64,000 bases of DNA. It comes from DASQFQ01 sp963722815 (GTDB lineage Bacteria; Actinomycetota; Thermoleophilia; Solirubrobacterales; Solirubrobacteraceae). Numbering within the stretch: position 1 is the stretch's first letter; each line of letters starts with the position of its first letter. The stretch is taken from NCBI GenBank assembly GCA_963722815.1, contig CAVROM010000003.1:1054001-1118000 (forward strand), written 5' to 3'. Shown here piece after piece: positions 1-9,296 of the stretch. The position numbers were made by a program, and so were the translations under genes. The notes below the pieces were generated by a model that was not told where the DNA came from, did not search any database, and saw only the letters and a list, made by a program, of their open reading frames with translations.

Positions 1-530
1 TCCACTGGGTCGCCTGCGCCGCCGTGATTCCGTGGCCGGAGAGCAGCCGCACCGCGGTGGCAATGGCCAGCGCGTCAAACGTCGCTTGCGCTGGGCGGGC
101 TTGCCCGGATCGAAGCGCGCGAGCGCGACTCGCATCTGCGCGAGGAGCTGCGTGTTGAGCGCGGGCGGGAGCTTCGAGGCCGCCACCACCTCGGAGATCA
201 GGCGGTCGATCTGCTCTTTGGCGCCGCGCACGGTGACGGTGAACGAGCCGTGGTCGGCGTTGCCGACATGGTCGGTGGCGGTGCACGCGACGGCGGTGCT
301 GCCGAGCTTGAACGTCGCTCCGGAGGCCGGCGTGCACTGCACCGCTGGATGCGGGTCGGCGCCGTCGGTCGCCGTCGCGGTGTAGCCGACCGCGGCGCCC
401 GCGGACGAGGTCGCGTCGACGGTCTTGGCGGCCGGGAGCGCGAGCGCCGGCGCCTTGCGGTCGATCTTGTTGCCGCCGATCGGCCCGGCCGCCACGCAGT
501 TGCCCGCGGGTCGAGACCTGGCGCGAGCCT
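1..530 (-). CDS. HYR-domain secreted protein, C-terminal part (cut by window start)
   Basis: Read on the minus strand, this stretch encodes a hyalin-repeat (HYR) type immunoglobulin-like module: the segment APALALPAAKTV, then a beta-rich stretch with a Cys pair (QCTP and ACTATD), ending in GSFTVTVRG. A helical tail follows (LISEVVAASKLPPALN, then ARFDPGKPAQRK), as is common at the end of actinobacterial exported HYR proteins. One base appears to be missing near position 90, after which the tail continues in another frame. The stop lies beyond the left edge. The N-terminal side runs directly into a broken VOC gene, so neither a start nor a signal peptide can be seen. The family is extracellular; the specific role is unknown. 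The domain call is fairly safe, the gene boundaries are not. Confidence 0.55.
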
Positions 531-714
531 GTCTGCGCGGCGCGCAGCTGGGCCAGCATCGCGTCCAGATCGGCGGCGCGGAAGTTCACCATGAACGCCT
601 GATCCGGCCGGCCGAAGTACTCGGTGCCGAGATGCTCGGCGTACCAGTGAAACACGCCCCGGACCGGCCGCGGGCGCGCTGGAACACCCCGCCGATTCCC
701 GTGACTCGCTCCAT
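531..714 (-). pseudogene. Truncated VOC (glyoxalase/bleomycin-resistance fold) protein
   Basis: An ATG at 714 begins MERVTGIGGVF, and after a frame change the sequence continues GVFHWYAEHLG, then FMVNF and DLDAMLAQLRAA. This is the typical first half of a vicinal-oxygen-chelate protein, which would be about 115-130 residues long. The second half is missing: the reading passes at about 535 straight into HYR-protein sequence. Either a deletion joined two genes or the assembly did. The substrate of such small VOC proteins cannot be told from the sequence. It is divergent from the PadR gene, with the presumed PadR operator between them. Confidence 0.5.
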
Positions 715-757
715 GGCGGCATGCTTGTGCGCTTCTCCCACCGCGCCTCCTCGGTTC

Positions 758-780
758 TATACCTAGTCTGTCGATGTATA
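758..780. promoter_or_regulatory. Candidate PadR operator and core promoter
   Basis: An imperfect inverted repeat with arms TATAC and GTATA, 13 bases apart, covers the start of the PadR gene. TATACC at 758-763 could be the -10 element, which would put transcription start at or just before the ATG at 774, so the message is probably leaderless. PadR regulators usually bind AT-rich dyads in their own promoter, so autorepression is inferred. Confidence 0.4.
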
Positions 781-1112
781 GTCACCGCATGCGCGGCGAC
801 CTGCTCCGAGGCCACCTGGACGGACTGCTGCTCGTGGTGCTGGCCGATTCTCCCGGCCATGGCTACGAGCTCAGCCGGCGGCTGACGGATCGGAGCGGCG
901 GCGAGCTCGACGTGCACGAGGGCTCGCTGTATCCCGCGCTGCACCGGCTCGAGCGCGGCGGCCTCGTCGCGAGCGCGTGGAGCCGCGGCGAGGGCCGGCG
1001 CCGGCGGGTCTACCGGCTGACCACGGCGGGCCGCCGGGCGGCGGGGGAGTCGCGGCGGGAGTGGCGGACGTTCTCCACCGCGGTCGACCGGGTGCTGGGC
1101 GGGACGGCGTGA
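774..1112 (+). CDS. PadR family transcriptional regulator
   Basis: This is a 112-residue winged-helix protein of normal PadR length. The recognition features are DSPGHGYELSRRL followed by EGSLYPALHRLERGGLV, the hallmark of the PadR DNA-binding domain, and then a basic wing and a short dimerisation helix. ATG 774 is preferred because a -10-like element ends ten bases upstream; ATG 789 is a second possibility and no Shine-Dalgarno is seen for either. The stop overlaps the GTG of the next gene (GTGA), so the two are translationally coupled. PadR genes of this kind normally repress themselves and the adjacent membrane-protein gene, responding to envelope-active compounds. The ligand is unknown. 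Confidence 0.85.
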   Translation: MYSHRMRGDLLRGHLDGLLLVVLADSPGHGYELSRRLTDRSGGELDVHEGSLYPALHRLERGGLVASAWSRGEGRRRRVYRLTTAGRRAAGESRREWRTFSTAVDRVLGGTA

Positions 1113-1951
1113 GCCCGGTCGAGCGATACCTCTCTGAGCTGGGCGCCGCGCTGCAGGTGCGCGGCCGCGTACGGTGGCGCTTCCTGCGCGAGTGCCGCGA
1201 CCATCTCGCCGACGCCGCGGCCGAACGCGGGGAGGAGGCGGCCGTGCGCGCCTTCGGCCCCGCGCCGGCGATCGCGGCAGCCCTCGACGCCGAGGTGGCC
1301 GCACGGCGCGGGGTGCGCTCGACGTTCGCCACCGCGGCCGGCGTGCTCGCCACCGGCGGTTCGACGCTCGCGCTGATCCACGCCGCGTCGGCGGACGCGA
1401 CGGCGCCCGTGGGGTGGGCCGTCGCGTTCTTCGTGGCCGCGCAGCTGGCGGCGGTCAGCGCCGGGCTCGCGCTCCTGCAGGCGCTCGTGCTGCGCCGCGA
1501 GGCGATGTCCCCCGCCGACGCGATGCTGCTCGCCCGCCGCAACGGCTGCGCTCTCGTGGCCGCCGGCGCGACGATGTTCTCCGCGGGCGCGGCGCTCCCC
1601 GGCCAGGGGTCGGCGGTCCTGCTCCTCGCCGGCCCGGCGCTCGTCTGCGTCGCGCTGGTCGCGGTGCTGCGGGCGCGGTCGCTCGCTCGCCGGCTCGCCG
1701 GCGCGGACGGACCCGCCGTCCGGCCGCCGCTCGAGGACCTCGGGCGCCTCACCCGCCTCCCGATCCCCTCGGTCGGCAACCGCACGCTGCTGCCGGCGAC
1801 GATGGCCGTGGCCGCCGCGGCGGCGTTCGCCCGCGACCTCGGCGAGCACGCGACCGCCGGCGGCGCGGTGCTCGCCGCGGGCATCGAGGGGATTGCCGTC
1901 GTCGGCTGCTTCGCCGTCTTCGGCGCTGCGCTCGGGCTCCGGCACCGCTGA
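1109..1951 (+). CDS. Membrane protein with HAAS-like N-terminal domain, PadR partner
   Basis: The 280-residue product starts at GTG 1109, overlapping the PadR stop by four bases. Residues 1-60 (SPVERYLSELGAAL, then FLRECRDHLADAA) resemble the HAAS/permease-prefix helical domain that is very often encoded directly behind PadR regulators. About six hydrophobic segments follow, for example around ALIHAAS, FFVAAQLAAVSAGLALL, SAVLLLAGPALVCVALVAVL and GIAVVGCFAVFGAALGL. No catalytic motif is visible. By analogy with PadR-DUF1700/HAAS pairs it probably sits in the cytoplasmic membrane and is controlled by the PadR protein. The exact function is unknown. Confidence 0.6.
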   Translation: MSPVERYLSELGAALQVRGRVRWRFLRECRDHLADAAAERGEEAAVRAFGPAPAIAAALDAEVAARRGVRSTFATAAGVLATGGSTLALIHAASADATAPVGWAVAFFVAAQLAAVSAGLALLQALVLRREAMSPADAMLLARRNGCALVAAGATMFSAGAALPGQGSAVLLLAGPALVCVALVAVLRARSLARRLAGADGPAVRPPLEDLGRLTRLPIPSVGNRTLLPATMAVAAAAAFARDLGEHATAGGAVLAAGIEGIAVVGCFAVFGAALGLRHR

Positions 1952-1960
1952 GCGCGGCGC

Positions 1961-2823
1961 TCAGCCGACCGCGAACGCGATCGTGAAGATCGCGCCCGCG
2001 ACGCAGCAGTAGATCGCGAACGGCGTCAGCCGGTTGGTCTCGAAGAAGCGCACGAGGAAGCGCACCGAGAGATACGCGGTGGCCGCTGCGCACAGCGCCC
2101 CGACGAGCGCGGGCCCGCGCAGCCCGTCGCCTGCGGCCCCAGGAGGTCCGGGAGCTTGAGCACGGCGGCCGCGCCGATGACCGGCGTGGCGAGCAGGAAC
2201 GAGAACCGCGCGGCGTCCTCGTTGGAGAGGCCCGCGAGCAGCCCGCCTGCCATCGTCGCGCCCGAGCGCGAGAAGCCCGGCAGGAGGGCGATCGCCTGGG
2301 CGGTGCCGATCGCGACCGCCCGGCGCGGCGTCAGCTCGCGCGCCACGCGCTCGTCGCTGAGGTGCTCGTCGTGATGGACGGGCGCGCCGCGGCGCAGCCG
2401 CTCCGCCCCGAACAGCATCAACCCGTTGCAGAACAGGAAGATCGCGGCCGAGGTCGGCGACGCGAAGACGCGCCGCAGCGAGTGCTCGAGCAGCAGGCCC
2501 AGCAGCCCCGCCGGGATCGTGCCGAGGACCAGGAACCAGCCGAGCCGGGCGTCGGTGTCGCCGGGCGCGATCCCGCGCCTGCGCACCGACCGCAGCAGCC
2601 CGCGCACGATCCGCGCCCAGTCGCGCCGGAAGAAGCCGAGCAGGACCAGGGCGGTGGCGAGGTGGGTGGCGACGAGGAAGGTGAGGAACGCGTCGTCGTT
2701 CTGCTGGATGTCCCAGCCCAGCAGCCTCGGCGCGATCACGCTGTGGCCGAGGCTGGAGACCGGGAAGAGCTCTGCCGCGCCCTGGACCAGCCCGAGCACG
2801 ACGGCCTGGAGGTAGGAGATCAC
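1961..2823 (-). CDS. uppP: Undecaprenyl-diphosphate phosphatase (frameshift near the 3' end)
   Basis: The product dephosphorylates undecaprenyl diphosphate in the cytoplasmic membrane, recycling the lipid carrier for peptidoglycan and glycan export. Family signatures are ELFPVSSLGHSV near the N-terminus and LPGFSRSGATM in the second half, both part of the BacA/UppP active site. The length of about 286 residues is normal. Translation starts at GTG 2823, overlapping the stop of the upstream synthase gene by four bases. One base is lost or gained near 2130; downstream of it the C-terminal membrane helices (YLSVRFLVRFFETN, then IYCCVAGAIFTIAFAVG) are in another frame. As the last gene of a four-gene overlapped operon it probably recycles the polyprenol phosphate used by its neighbours. 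Confidence 0.85.
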
Positions 2824-3572
2824 GCGGTCGCGCGGTCGGTGGCGGGCTGGACCGTGCCGAAGCGCATGCGCGGCACGCGCCACATCGCCTCGAGCGCGAT
2901 CGCGGCGGACATCTTCGACCGGCCACGCTCCCGCTCGCGGAACACGATCGGGACCTCGGCGATCTCGAGTCCCGCGCGCGCGGCGTGGAATGTCAGCTCG
3001 ATCTGGAACGCGTAGCCACGGCTGTGCACGAGCTCGTCGTCGATGGCGCGGAGGGCGCCGGCGCGGAAGCACTTGAAGCCTCCCGTGAGATCGCTCATCG
3101 GCAGCCCCAGCACGGCCGCAGCGTAGAGGCCCCCGGCGCGCGAGAGCAGCCGCCGGTGCAGCGGCCAGCCCTCGACCCGGCCGCCGGGACGGTAGCGCGA
3201 GCCGAGCACCACATCGGCCCCGTGCCGAGCGGCGTCGATCAGCCGGGGGATGTCCGCGGGGTCGTGCGAGAGGTCGGCGTCCATCTCGATCACGAGGTCG
3301 GCGCCCGCCGCCAGCGCGAGCGCGAAGCCGGCGAGGTAGGCGCCGCCTAGCCCGCCCTTGCGCTCGCGATGCAGCACCCGCACGTCCGGATGCTCGCGCG
3401 CGAGCTCGTCGGCGAGGTCGCCTGTGCCGTCCGGGGAGGCGTCGTCGACGACGAGCACCGTCCCGGCGACGGGCGGGTCGCAGGTGGCGAGTGCCGCGCG
3501 CGTGCGCGCGACGACCGTCGGCAGGTTCTCCCACTCGTTGAAGGTGGGGAGGATGACCCAGGCGCTGGTCAT
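2820..3572 (-). CDS. Polyprenol-phosphate mannosyl(glycosyl)transferase, DPM1-like GT2
   Basis: This 250-residue soluble GT2 enzyme is closest to dolichol/polyprenol-phosphate-mannose synthases. Features are VILPTFNEWENLP at the start, VVDDASPDGT (nucleotide binding), EMDADLSHDP (DxD-type metal site), GSRYRPGG, LTGGFKCFR and FRERERGRSKMS. There is no C-terminal membrane anchor, so it is of the short DPM1/Ppm1 catalytic type. The enzyme is expected to move mannose, or possibly glucose, from a nucleotide sugar to polyprenyl phosphate. It overlaps the upstream membrane glycosyltransferase (ATGA) and the downstream uppP (GTGA). That context suggests the lipid-linked sugar feeds the neighbouring transferase. 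The sugar itself cannot be decided from sequence. Confidence 0.88.
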   Translation of the reverse strand: MTSAWVILPTFNEWENLPTVVARTRAALATCDPPVAGTVLVVDDASPDGTGDLADELAREHPDVRVLHRERKGGLGGAYLAGFALALAAGADLVIEMDADLSHDPADIPRLIDAARHGADVVLGSRYRPGGRVEGWPLHRRLLSRAGGLYAAAVLGLPMSDLTGGFKCFRAGALRAIDDELVHSRGYAFQIELTFHAARAGLEIAEVPIVFRERERGRSKMSAAIALEAMWRVPRMRFGTVQPATDRATA

Positions 3573-5058
3573 GTTGAGCTCCTTGGGGAGGACGTGCGGT
3601 GATAGATCGGGTGGCCGTGCACGTGGGCGACCAGCCGGTACTGGGAGCGCAGGAGCGCGGTCGTCGCGCCGCCGGGGTCGAGGCCCCAGCGGTTGGGCGG
3701 CTGCCAGCCGACGATCCAGGTCGGGCGCTTGGGTGAGGCGAGCAGCTGCCGGAGCTGGGGGTCGCGCCGGGATGGGCGCGGACCAGCAGGCTCCAGGCGT
3801 ACGGGTAGGGGCTCGGGAGCCCCGTGTAGTAGCCCACGTTGGCGCGGGCGTACATCACGTACTGGGTGTCGCCCGGCCGCGCGCGGGTGCGCACATAGCG
3901 GGCGGCGCGGAGGACACCCAGGTGCTCCTGGGCGGTGCTGACGCGCTGGTGGCCGCCGATCGACGCAGCGAACGCGAGGACGGCGATGGCCGCCGCCACG
4001 ATCCCGCGGCCGGGGAGCCTCGCGAGCGCCGCCCCCGTCAGCAGGCAGGCCGGCGCGATCAGCTGGATGAGGTAGTGCGGCCAGTAGGTGCCGCCGGCGA
4101 GCACGCCGACCGCGCCGGCCGTGAGCCACGCGGCGACCGTGGCGGTGAGTACGCGGTCGCGCCGCAGCGTCCAGAGCCCGCACAGGCCGACCACCAGCAG
4201 GGCGAAGAGGCCCGAGCCCTCGCCGGGGGTCGCGAGCCGGGCGACGCGCACGTGCAGCGGCAGGCTGGAGGCCGACAGCGTGTCCAGCGCGTGGATGCGG
4301 AATCCGAACAGCGCGTAGGCGAGGCTCCCGGGGGAGACGTGGGCGACCGCAAGCCAGACCGTCACGCCCGCGAGCGGGACGATCGCGCCGACGGCGTAGG
4401 CGCCGGCGCCGCGCAGCTGCGGGCGGCGTTTGACCAGGCTGTTCGCGATCAGGAACACGGCGCCCGCGAAGCCGGCGTCGAGGAACGACTGCTTGATCAG
4501 GACGGCACTCATCGCGAGCAGCCCGGCGGCCCCCAGCCAGCCGACCCGTCCGCTCCGGTGCGCCGCGACGAGGCACCCGAACGACGCGCACGCGGGGACG
4601 GCGGCGAGCAGCTCGCCGGGTGTGTAGATCGCGCTGAGCGCCACGGAGCCGGCGAGGGCGGCACTCGTCACCGCCGCGATCCGCGCGGCCCGGTCGCCGG
4701 CGACGGCGCGCGTCGCGAGCGTGACGCCGGTCACGAGCGCGAGGGCGGCGAGCGCGCCCAGCACGCGGATGCCGGTGGGGCCGCCGACCAGCGCGAGTTT
4801 GTACAGCGCGACCAGCAGCGGTGGGCGATCGAGCCAGTAGGCACCGTAGAGCGACCCGTGCCCGCTGCCCCAGGCCTTGGCGATGAACGCGACACCGCCC
4901 TCGTCGATGCCGAGCGGCGTGTGCAGGTACGGCAGCCGCAGGCCCAGCGCGAGCGCCAGCGACGCGGCGAGGACGAACGTGGTGCGTCCGCGCTCGCCGA
5001 TCCGCTGGGGGCGGCTGGCGGGCGGCGCCGGGGGCTGCAGGCGGTCGAGCAGCAGCAT
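3569..5058 (-). CDS. Integral membrane glycosyltransferase, GT39/ArnT-like (one frameshift)
   Basis: About 495 residues with some 10-12 hydrophobic segments. The first loop reads PYLHTPLGIDEGGVAFIAKAWG, matching the acidic loop of GT-C fold transferases (PMT/ArnT/GT83), and HYLIQLIAPACLLTGAAL lies in the later half. These enzymes take sugars from polyprenyl-phosphate donors and transfer them on the outer face of the membrane. The start ATG 5058 overlaps the DedA stop and the stop overlaps the ATG of the DPM1-like gene. A frame change near 3765 separates the last soluble part (IVGWQPPNRWGLDPGG, then LLRSQYRLVAHVHGHPIYH) from the rest. The acceptor, whether protein or glycan, is unknown. It is most likely the user of the lipid-linked sugar made by the next gene. 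Confidence 0.75.
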
Positions 5059-5648
5059 CAGCCGAGCCGGGGGACATGGCGGCGGCTGCCGTCGTTTCGC
5101 CGCCGCATGCGCAGCAGCGCCGCCAGGGCGCCGGCGACCGCGGCGCTCAGCGCGGCGATCCACAGCGCGGCGGCGACCGCCGGGCCGACGAGCGAGGCGA
5201 GGCTCGCCACGGTCGCGGCCCACACGAACGCGCCCGAGACGTTGTAGACGGCGAAGCGGGGCCAGGCCATGGCGCTCGCGCCGGCCACCACGGCCGCGAC
5301 GACGCGCACGCCGGGCACGAACCGGCCGAGGAACACGGTCTTCGGGCCGTGGCGCTCGAAGAACCGCTCGCCGTGCTCGAGCGCCTGCGCCCGGAATGCG
5401 GCGAGCGGCCCGCGGTGGGTCAGCACGGGTCGGCCACCGCGGCGGCCGAGCCAGTAGCCGAGAGTGTCGCCGGTGACGGCTGCCGCGACCGCCACGGCGA
5501 CGACGAGCGGCAGCGAGAGGTGCCCGGCGCCGGCGAGGACTCCGCCCGTGAGCAGCGCCGTCTCCCCAGGCAGGGGCGCGCCGGCCGACTCGCCGAAGAT
5601 CAGCGCGAAGAGGACCGGGTAGCCGAGTTGCGAGGGGACGCCGAGCAT
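5058..5648 (-). CDS. DedA family membrane protein
   Basis: The 196-residue product has the DedA (SNARE-associated, VTT) signatures: ALIFGESAGAPLPGET near the N-terminus, then GYWLGRRGG, and FLGRFVPGVRVVAAVVAG, including the GRFxPxxR helix needed in this family. Four or more membrane segments are visible. Recent work links DedA-type proteins to undecaprenyl-phosphate flipping, which would fit its place as first gene of an operon that also holds a polyprenyl-sugar synthase and UppP. ATG 5648 (MLGVPSQ) is preferred over ATG 5690, which would add a charged, unconserved leader. Its stop overlaps the next start (ATGA). Confidence 0.85.
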   Translation of the reverse strand: MLGVPSQLGYPVLFALIFGESAGAPLPGETALLTGGVLAGAGHLSLPLVVAVAVAAAVTGDTLGYWLGRRGGRPVLTHRGPLAAFRAQALEHGERFFERHGPKTVFLGRFVPGVRVVAAVVAGASAMAWPRFAVYNVSGAFVWAATVASLASLVGPAVAAALWIAALSAAVAGALAALLRMRRRNDGSRRHVPRLG

Positions 5649-5726
5649 GGATCCGATCCTGGTGCGGGGCGTTCGGACCCCGGTTCGCATCGTGTTGGGA
5701 CCGTGTTGGACGGTCCGGCCCGAGGT

Positions 5727-7137
5727 TCAGCCGGTGTCCGGCAGCTCCTCAGCGGGGGGCAACGTGACGCGGAACGTCGCGCCACGCTCGGTTCGGAGCA
5801 GGCTCAGCTCACCGCCCATCCGGCGCGCCAGCTCGCGGCCGATCGCCAGGCCGAAGTCCGAAGCCTCCGTCCTCGCCGGCGTCGGCGCCGCGCCGGAAGC
5901 GCTCGAAGATCCGCTCCTCCTCGCCTCTGCGACGCCTGGCCCGTCGTCCACCTCGAGCGCGAGCCGGCGCCGTTCACTCGGAGGACGACGCGCGCCCCGG
6001 GGCCGCCGTAGCGGTGGGCGTTGCTGAGAAGGATGCGGCGATCCGCGCGACGGCTCCCGGGTCCGCGTGCACCCAGGCCGGTGCCTCGGCCGCAAGCTCG
6101 GCCCGCGACTGCGCCGCGCGGCGAACTCGGCGAGCACCGAGCGCGGCGAGCTCGACCAGCTCGACGGGCTCGGCGCGCAGCTGGACCGCCGGCGTCGAGG
6201 CGGCTGAGGTCGAGCAGCTCCGCGGCGAGCTTGCAGAGGCCGCTCGGTCTGGCCGAGCGCCCGGCGCACCTGGTCGCGCGCCTCGGGCAGGTCGGGCTGC
6301 TCGGGGGGCGAGCTCCTCGGTGGCGCCATGCAGCATCAGGCCGAGCGAGGTCAGCGGCGTGCGCAGCTCATGCGAGGCGGTGCTCACGAACGTGCGCCGC
6401 GACTGCTCCTGCGCCGCGAGCCGCCGCTGCATCGTCGCGAACGCGCGCGCGAGGTCGCCGACCTCGTCGCGGTGGCCGTCCTCGACCGGCTCGTATCGGT
6501 CGGGCCCACGCTCGGCCATCTGGAGCGCGCTGCTGCGCAACGCGGCTCAGCCGCCGCACCAGCCGCGCCGCTAGCGCGATGCCCGCGAGCAGCGCGACCG
6601 CGAGCGCGACGAAGGCGGCGGCCACGCAGCGAGCGCTGCACCACGGCCTGGACTCCCCCGAGGGTCTCGAGCGAGCGCGCGCAGCACGAGCACGCCGCGG
6701 GCCGCCGGTCTGAACGGCATCGGCGACGTGCGCCTCCCGGCGGTGCTCGTCGCGGCCGATGCGCGAGACGGGCTGTCTCTCCCGCAGGGCGCGCGCCACC
6801 TCTGGGAAGCGGTCGCCGCGGTCGATGTCGGTCCCCGCGAAGACCGCGCCGCTGCGCGTCGAAGACGAAACCTCGTCGCCCGTCTGGCGCCGCTGGGTCG
6901 AGGATCGCGCGCGGCGAGCTGCGGCGAGCCCGGCCCGAGCTGCTCGCCGCTCGAGGCCGCTCGAACGCGGGCGCGCCGCCCGCGTCGGTCTGCTCCAGCG
7001 ACGCGAGCGCGTCCTGCTCGAGCTCTGCGGTCCAGCGGGAAGAGCACGAGCAGCGCGGTGACGAGCACAGTCTCAGCGCGCTCACGGCGACGAGCGCGGC
7101 GGCGAGGCGGCCGCGGAGGCCGCAGCAGCTCGCTCAC
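5727..7137 (-). CDS. Sensor histidine kinase (many frameshifts)
   Basis: The gene starts at GTG 7137, overlapping the stop of the response regulator. Joined across frames it shows a basic leader and first membrane segment (AETVLVTALLVLFPL), a periplasmic part, a second membrane segment near 6600 (VALAVALLAGIALAARLV), a HAMP linker (DEVGDLARAFATMQRRL), the phosphoacceptor region FVSTASHELRTPLTSL near 6370, and ATP-binding boxes (DDGPGV; GLGLAIGRELARRMGG). The stop is at 5727. At least five frame changes occur, yet all catalytic motifs survive, so sequencing error is more likely than decay. Together with the response regulator it forms a two-component system; the stimulus is unknown. Confidence 0.75.
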
Positions 7138-7834
7138 GGCGCGTGCAGGCGGTAGCCGACTCCGCGGACGGTGAGCAGCAGCTCGGGCCGCTCCGGCGCG
7201 CGCTCGAGCTTCTCGCGCAGGTGGCGGACGTGGACGTCGATGCCGCGCGGGTCGCGGTAGGCGCTGTCGCCCCAGATCGCCCGCAGCAGCTCCTGGCGGT
7301 TGAACAGCGCGCCGGGTCGGCTCATCAGCGTCTGGAGCAGCTCGAACTCGGAGAACGTCAGCTCCACGGGCCGGCCGTCGGCGGTCACCGTGCGGCGGCT
7401 GCGGTCGAGCACGAGCGGCCCGACGCGCAGCAGCTCCTCGCCGAGCGCCCGCGCGCCGGCGCGGCGCAGCACGGCGCGGATGCGGCTGCGCAGCTCGGCC
7501 GGTCCGAACGGCTTGGTGACATAGTCGTCGGCGCCCGCCTCGAGCCCGAGCACCGCGTCGGCCTCGGAGTCGAGCGCGGTCAGCATGATGATCGGGACCA
7601 CGTTGCGCCGCTCGCGCAGCGTGCGGCAGACGTCGTAGCCGTCGGGCCCGGCGCCGAGCGCGACGTCGAGCAGGACGACGTCGAAGCGGCTCGGTGCTCG
7701 CGCGGTCGATCGCCGCGCGCCCGTCCGGCGACGGCCATGACGCGATGCCCGTCGCGCTCGAACAGCCGGCGGATCTGCTCGCGCAACTCCGACTCGTCGT
7801 CGACCACGAGGATGTCGAGTGGCTCGGCCGTCAC
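7134..7834 (-). CDS. OmpR-family response regulator (frameshifts in receiver domain)
   Basis: The receiver domain begins ILVVDDESELREQIRRLFERDGH minus its last bases and resumes in a second frame at IIMLTALDSEADAVLGLE, then DDYVTKPFGPAEL with the conserved Lys. The segment with the phospho-acceptor Asp lies where frames change (about 7640-7740). The winged-helix effector domain is intact: ELTFSEFELLQTL, then RQELLRAIWG, then DVHVRHLREKLE and VRGVGYRL. GTG 7834 is the likely start; no ATG is available. The stop overlaps the kinase start, giving an operon with the regulator first. Targets are unknown. Confidence 0.8.
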
Positions 7835-7935
7835 GTACGCCAACGCTAGCGCCGCGCGGCGCGGCCTGCGCGGGCTAACAGCATCCCAACACGGCGCCAA
7901 CGCCGGGGGGGCGGCCGGCGGCAACGATCGCTCGT

Positions 7936-8991
7936 GTGCTGCTCCTCGGCTTCGGACTCGCGATCGCCTCCTCGCTGGCGCTCAACGCCGGCTACCTGCT
8001 GCAGCACATCGGCGGCGCGTCGGCGCCCGCGGTCGACGTCCGGCGCGCCGGTGGCCACCGTGCGCGGCCTGCTGCGCTCGCCGACTGTGGGTGCTGGGCA
8101 CGGCACCGACCTGTCGGCTCGCTGCTTCACATCGGCGCGCTGGCCGTGGCCCCGCTCGACGCTCGTGCAGGCGTTCTCGGCGGCCGGGCTCGCGCTCGTC
8201 GTGCCCGCCTCGGCGCGGATCGCGCGCAGCCCGCTGCACCGAGCGAGCGCGTCGCCGTCGCGGTGATCGTCGCCGCGCTCGGCGCTACTCGCGATCGGCC
8301 CGGTCGACGACGTCGATGATGCGCCGGCACAGCCGGGCCGCCGCTGCTCTTCCTCGCGCGTCGCGCTGGCGGCCGCGGGCGGCGCTGGCTGTCGACTCGC
8401 GGGCCGCGCCGCGGCGGCGGCGCTCGCGCTCGCCGCCGGCCTGCTGTACGGGCTCTCGGACGCCGCGACCAAGGGCTTCACCGACGCAGCCGGGCACGGG
8501 CTCTTCGCGGCGGTGCTGACCCCGTGGCCGCCGGTCATCGTCGCGCTCTGCGCAGCCGCGTTCTTCGCGCTCCAGCGCGGGCTGCAGCTGGGCACCGCCG
8601 CCACCGTGATCGTGCTCATGACTGCCGCGACGAACGTCGTCGGCGGTCGCCGCCGGCGTCGCGCGTGTTCGCCGAGTCGTTCGGCGCGCGCCCGGAGATC
8701 GCGCTGCTGCACCTGGGCGCGATGGTGGCGATCGCCGGCGCGTCGTGGCGCCTCGCGCGGTTCAGGCACGGATCGGCGAGCAGCCGATCGCGCTCCCCCG
8801 CCGGCAAGGAGCCGCGCCGGCTCGCGGTCTCGCCGCGTGAGGCTCCGGTTGCGTTCCGCGGGTGGGTGGACGCTTACCCGCCGTGGACTTCGAGGAGCTC
8901 TGATGAGGTGCTGCCCGGCGCCAGCGCGCGCACGCTGCTCACGCTCAAGGGCGCGCACCCGACCGCCGACGTGGTGCGCGACGGCGGCTAG
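7936..8991 (+). CDS. DMT-superfamily (EamA/NIPA-like) membrane transporter, frameshifted
   Basis: Starting at GTG 7936 the sequence reads VLLLGFGLAIASSLALNAGY then LLQHIGG, and, in alternating frames, LHIGALAVAPL, VQAFSAAGLALVVPA, AVAVIVAALGA, AAALALAAGLLYGLSDAATKG, ALCAAAFFALQRGLQLGTAA and LLHLGAMVAIAGASWRLARF. Together this is an eight-to-ten-helix drug/metabolite-transporter-type protein of about 290 residues. At least four frameshifts are present. The end is uncertain: the membrane part finishes near 8765, and the remaining 220 bases to the stop at 8991 read as unconserved sequence. Substrate unknown. It is divergent from the two-component system. Confidence 0.55.
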
Positions 8992-9296
8992 TCCAGGGCG
9001 TCGGCGGGAAGCACGAAGCGCAGCGGCGTCCCGGTCGCTGCGGCGCGGGGGCTGTGCAGCCCCGGCTGCGTCCGAGGTGCTGCCGCCATCTCCGGCGCTC
9101 CGCCGTGCGCCTCGATCCACGCCACGGCGCCGTCGAGGGCGATACCTCCGGCCAGCAACGTCGCCCGCTCGATGACCCAGCCTCCCGAGCGATCACGACG
9201 CGCCAAGCGCCTGAGGCGAACCCGCATCGCGTCCTCGCTCCTGCCGTCAGCGGGCTCGACGAGCTCGTCGGAGGCGGGCGGCGAAGGCGGACTCAT
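8988..9296 (-). CDS. Hypothetical protein, 102 aa, coupled to a CxxC microprotein
   Basis: ATG 9296 overlaps the stop of the upstream 30-codon gene (ATGA), so translation is coupled. The middle holds MRVRLRRLARRDRSGGWV then IERATLLAGG and VAWIEAHGG, a basic stretch followed by a short helix; the ends are rich in Pro and Ala. There is no membrane segment or signal peptide. The charged helical core could bind nucleic acid or a partner protein, but nothing identifies a family. Codon use is like its neighbours. It is divergent from a winged-helix regulator at 9459, with a clear promoter region between, so the two sides may be controlled together. Confidence 0.55.
   Translation of the reverse strand: MSPPSPPASDELVEPADGRSEDAMRVRLRRLARRDRSGGWVIERATLLAGGIALDGAVAWIEAHGGAPEMAAAPRTQPGLHSPRAAATGTPLRFVLPADALD

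Noticed and set aside
2026..5223. A 1065-codon frame joining the membrane glycosyltransferase and UppP
   Set aside because: Its centre is the antisense-free but wrong frame of the DPM1-like gene. Three separate genes with stop/start overlaps explain the region.
3358..5247. 629-codon plus-strand frame opposite the glycosyltransferase operon
   Set aside because: Antisense shadow with Arg/Gly/Glu-rich composition and no motif; the overlapped minus-strand genes are well supported.
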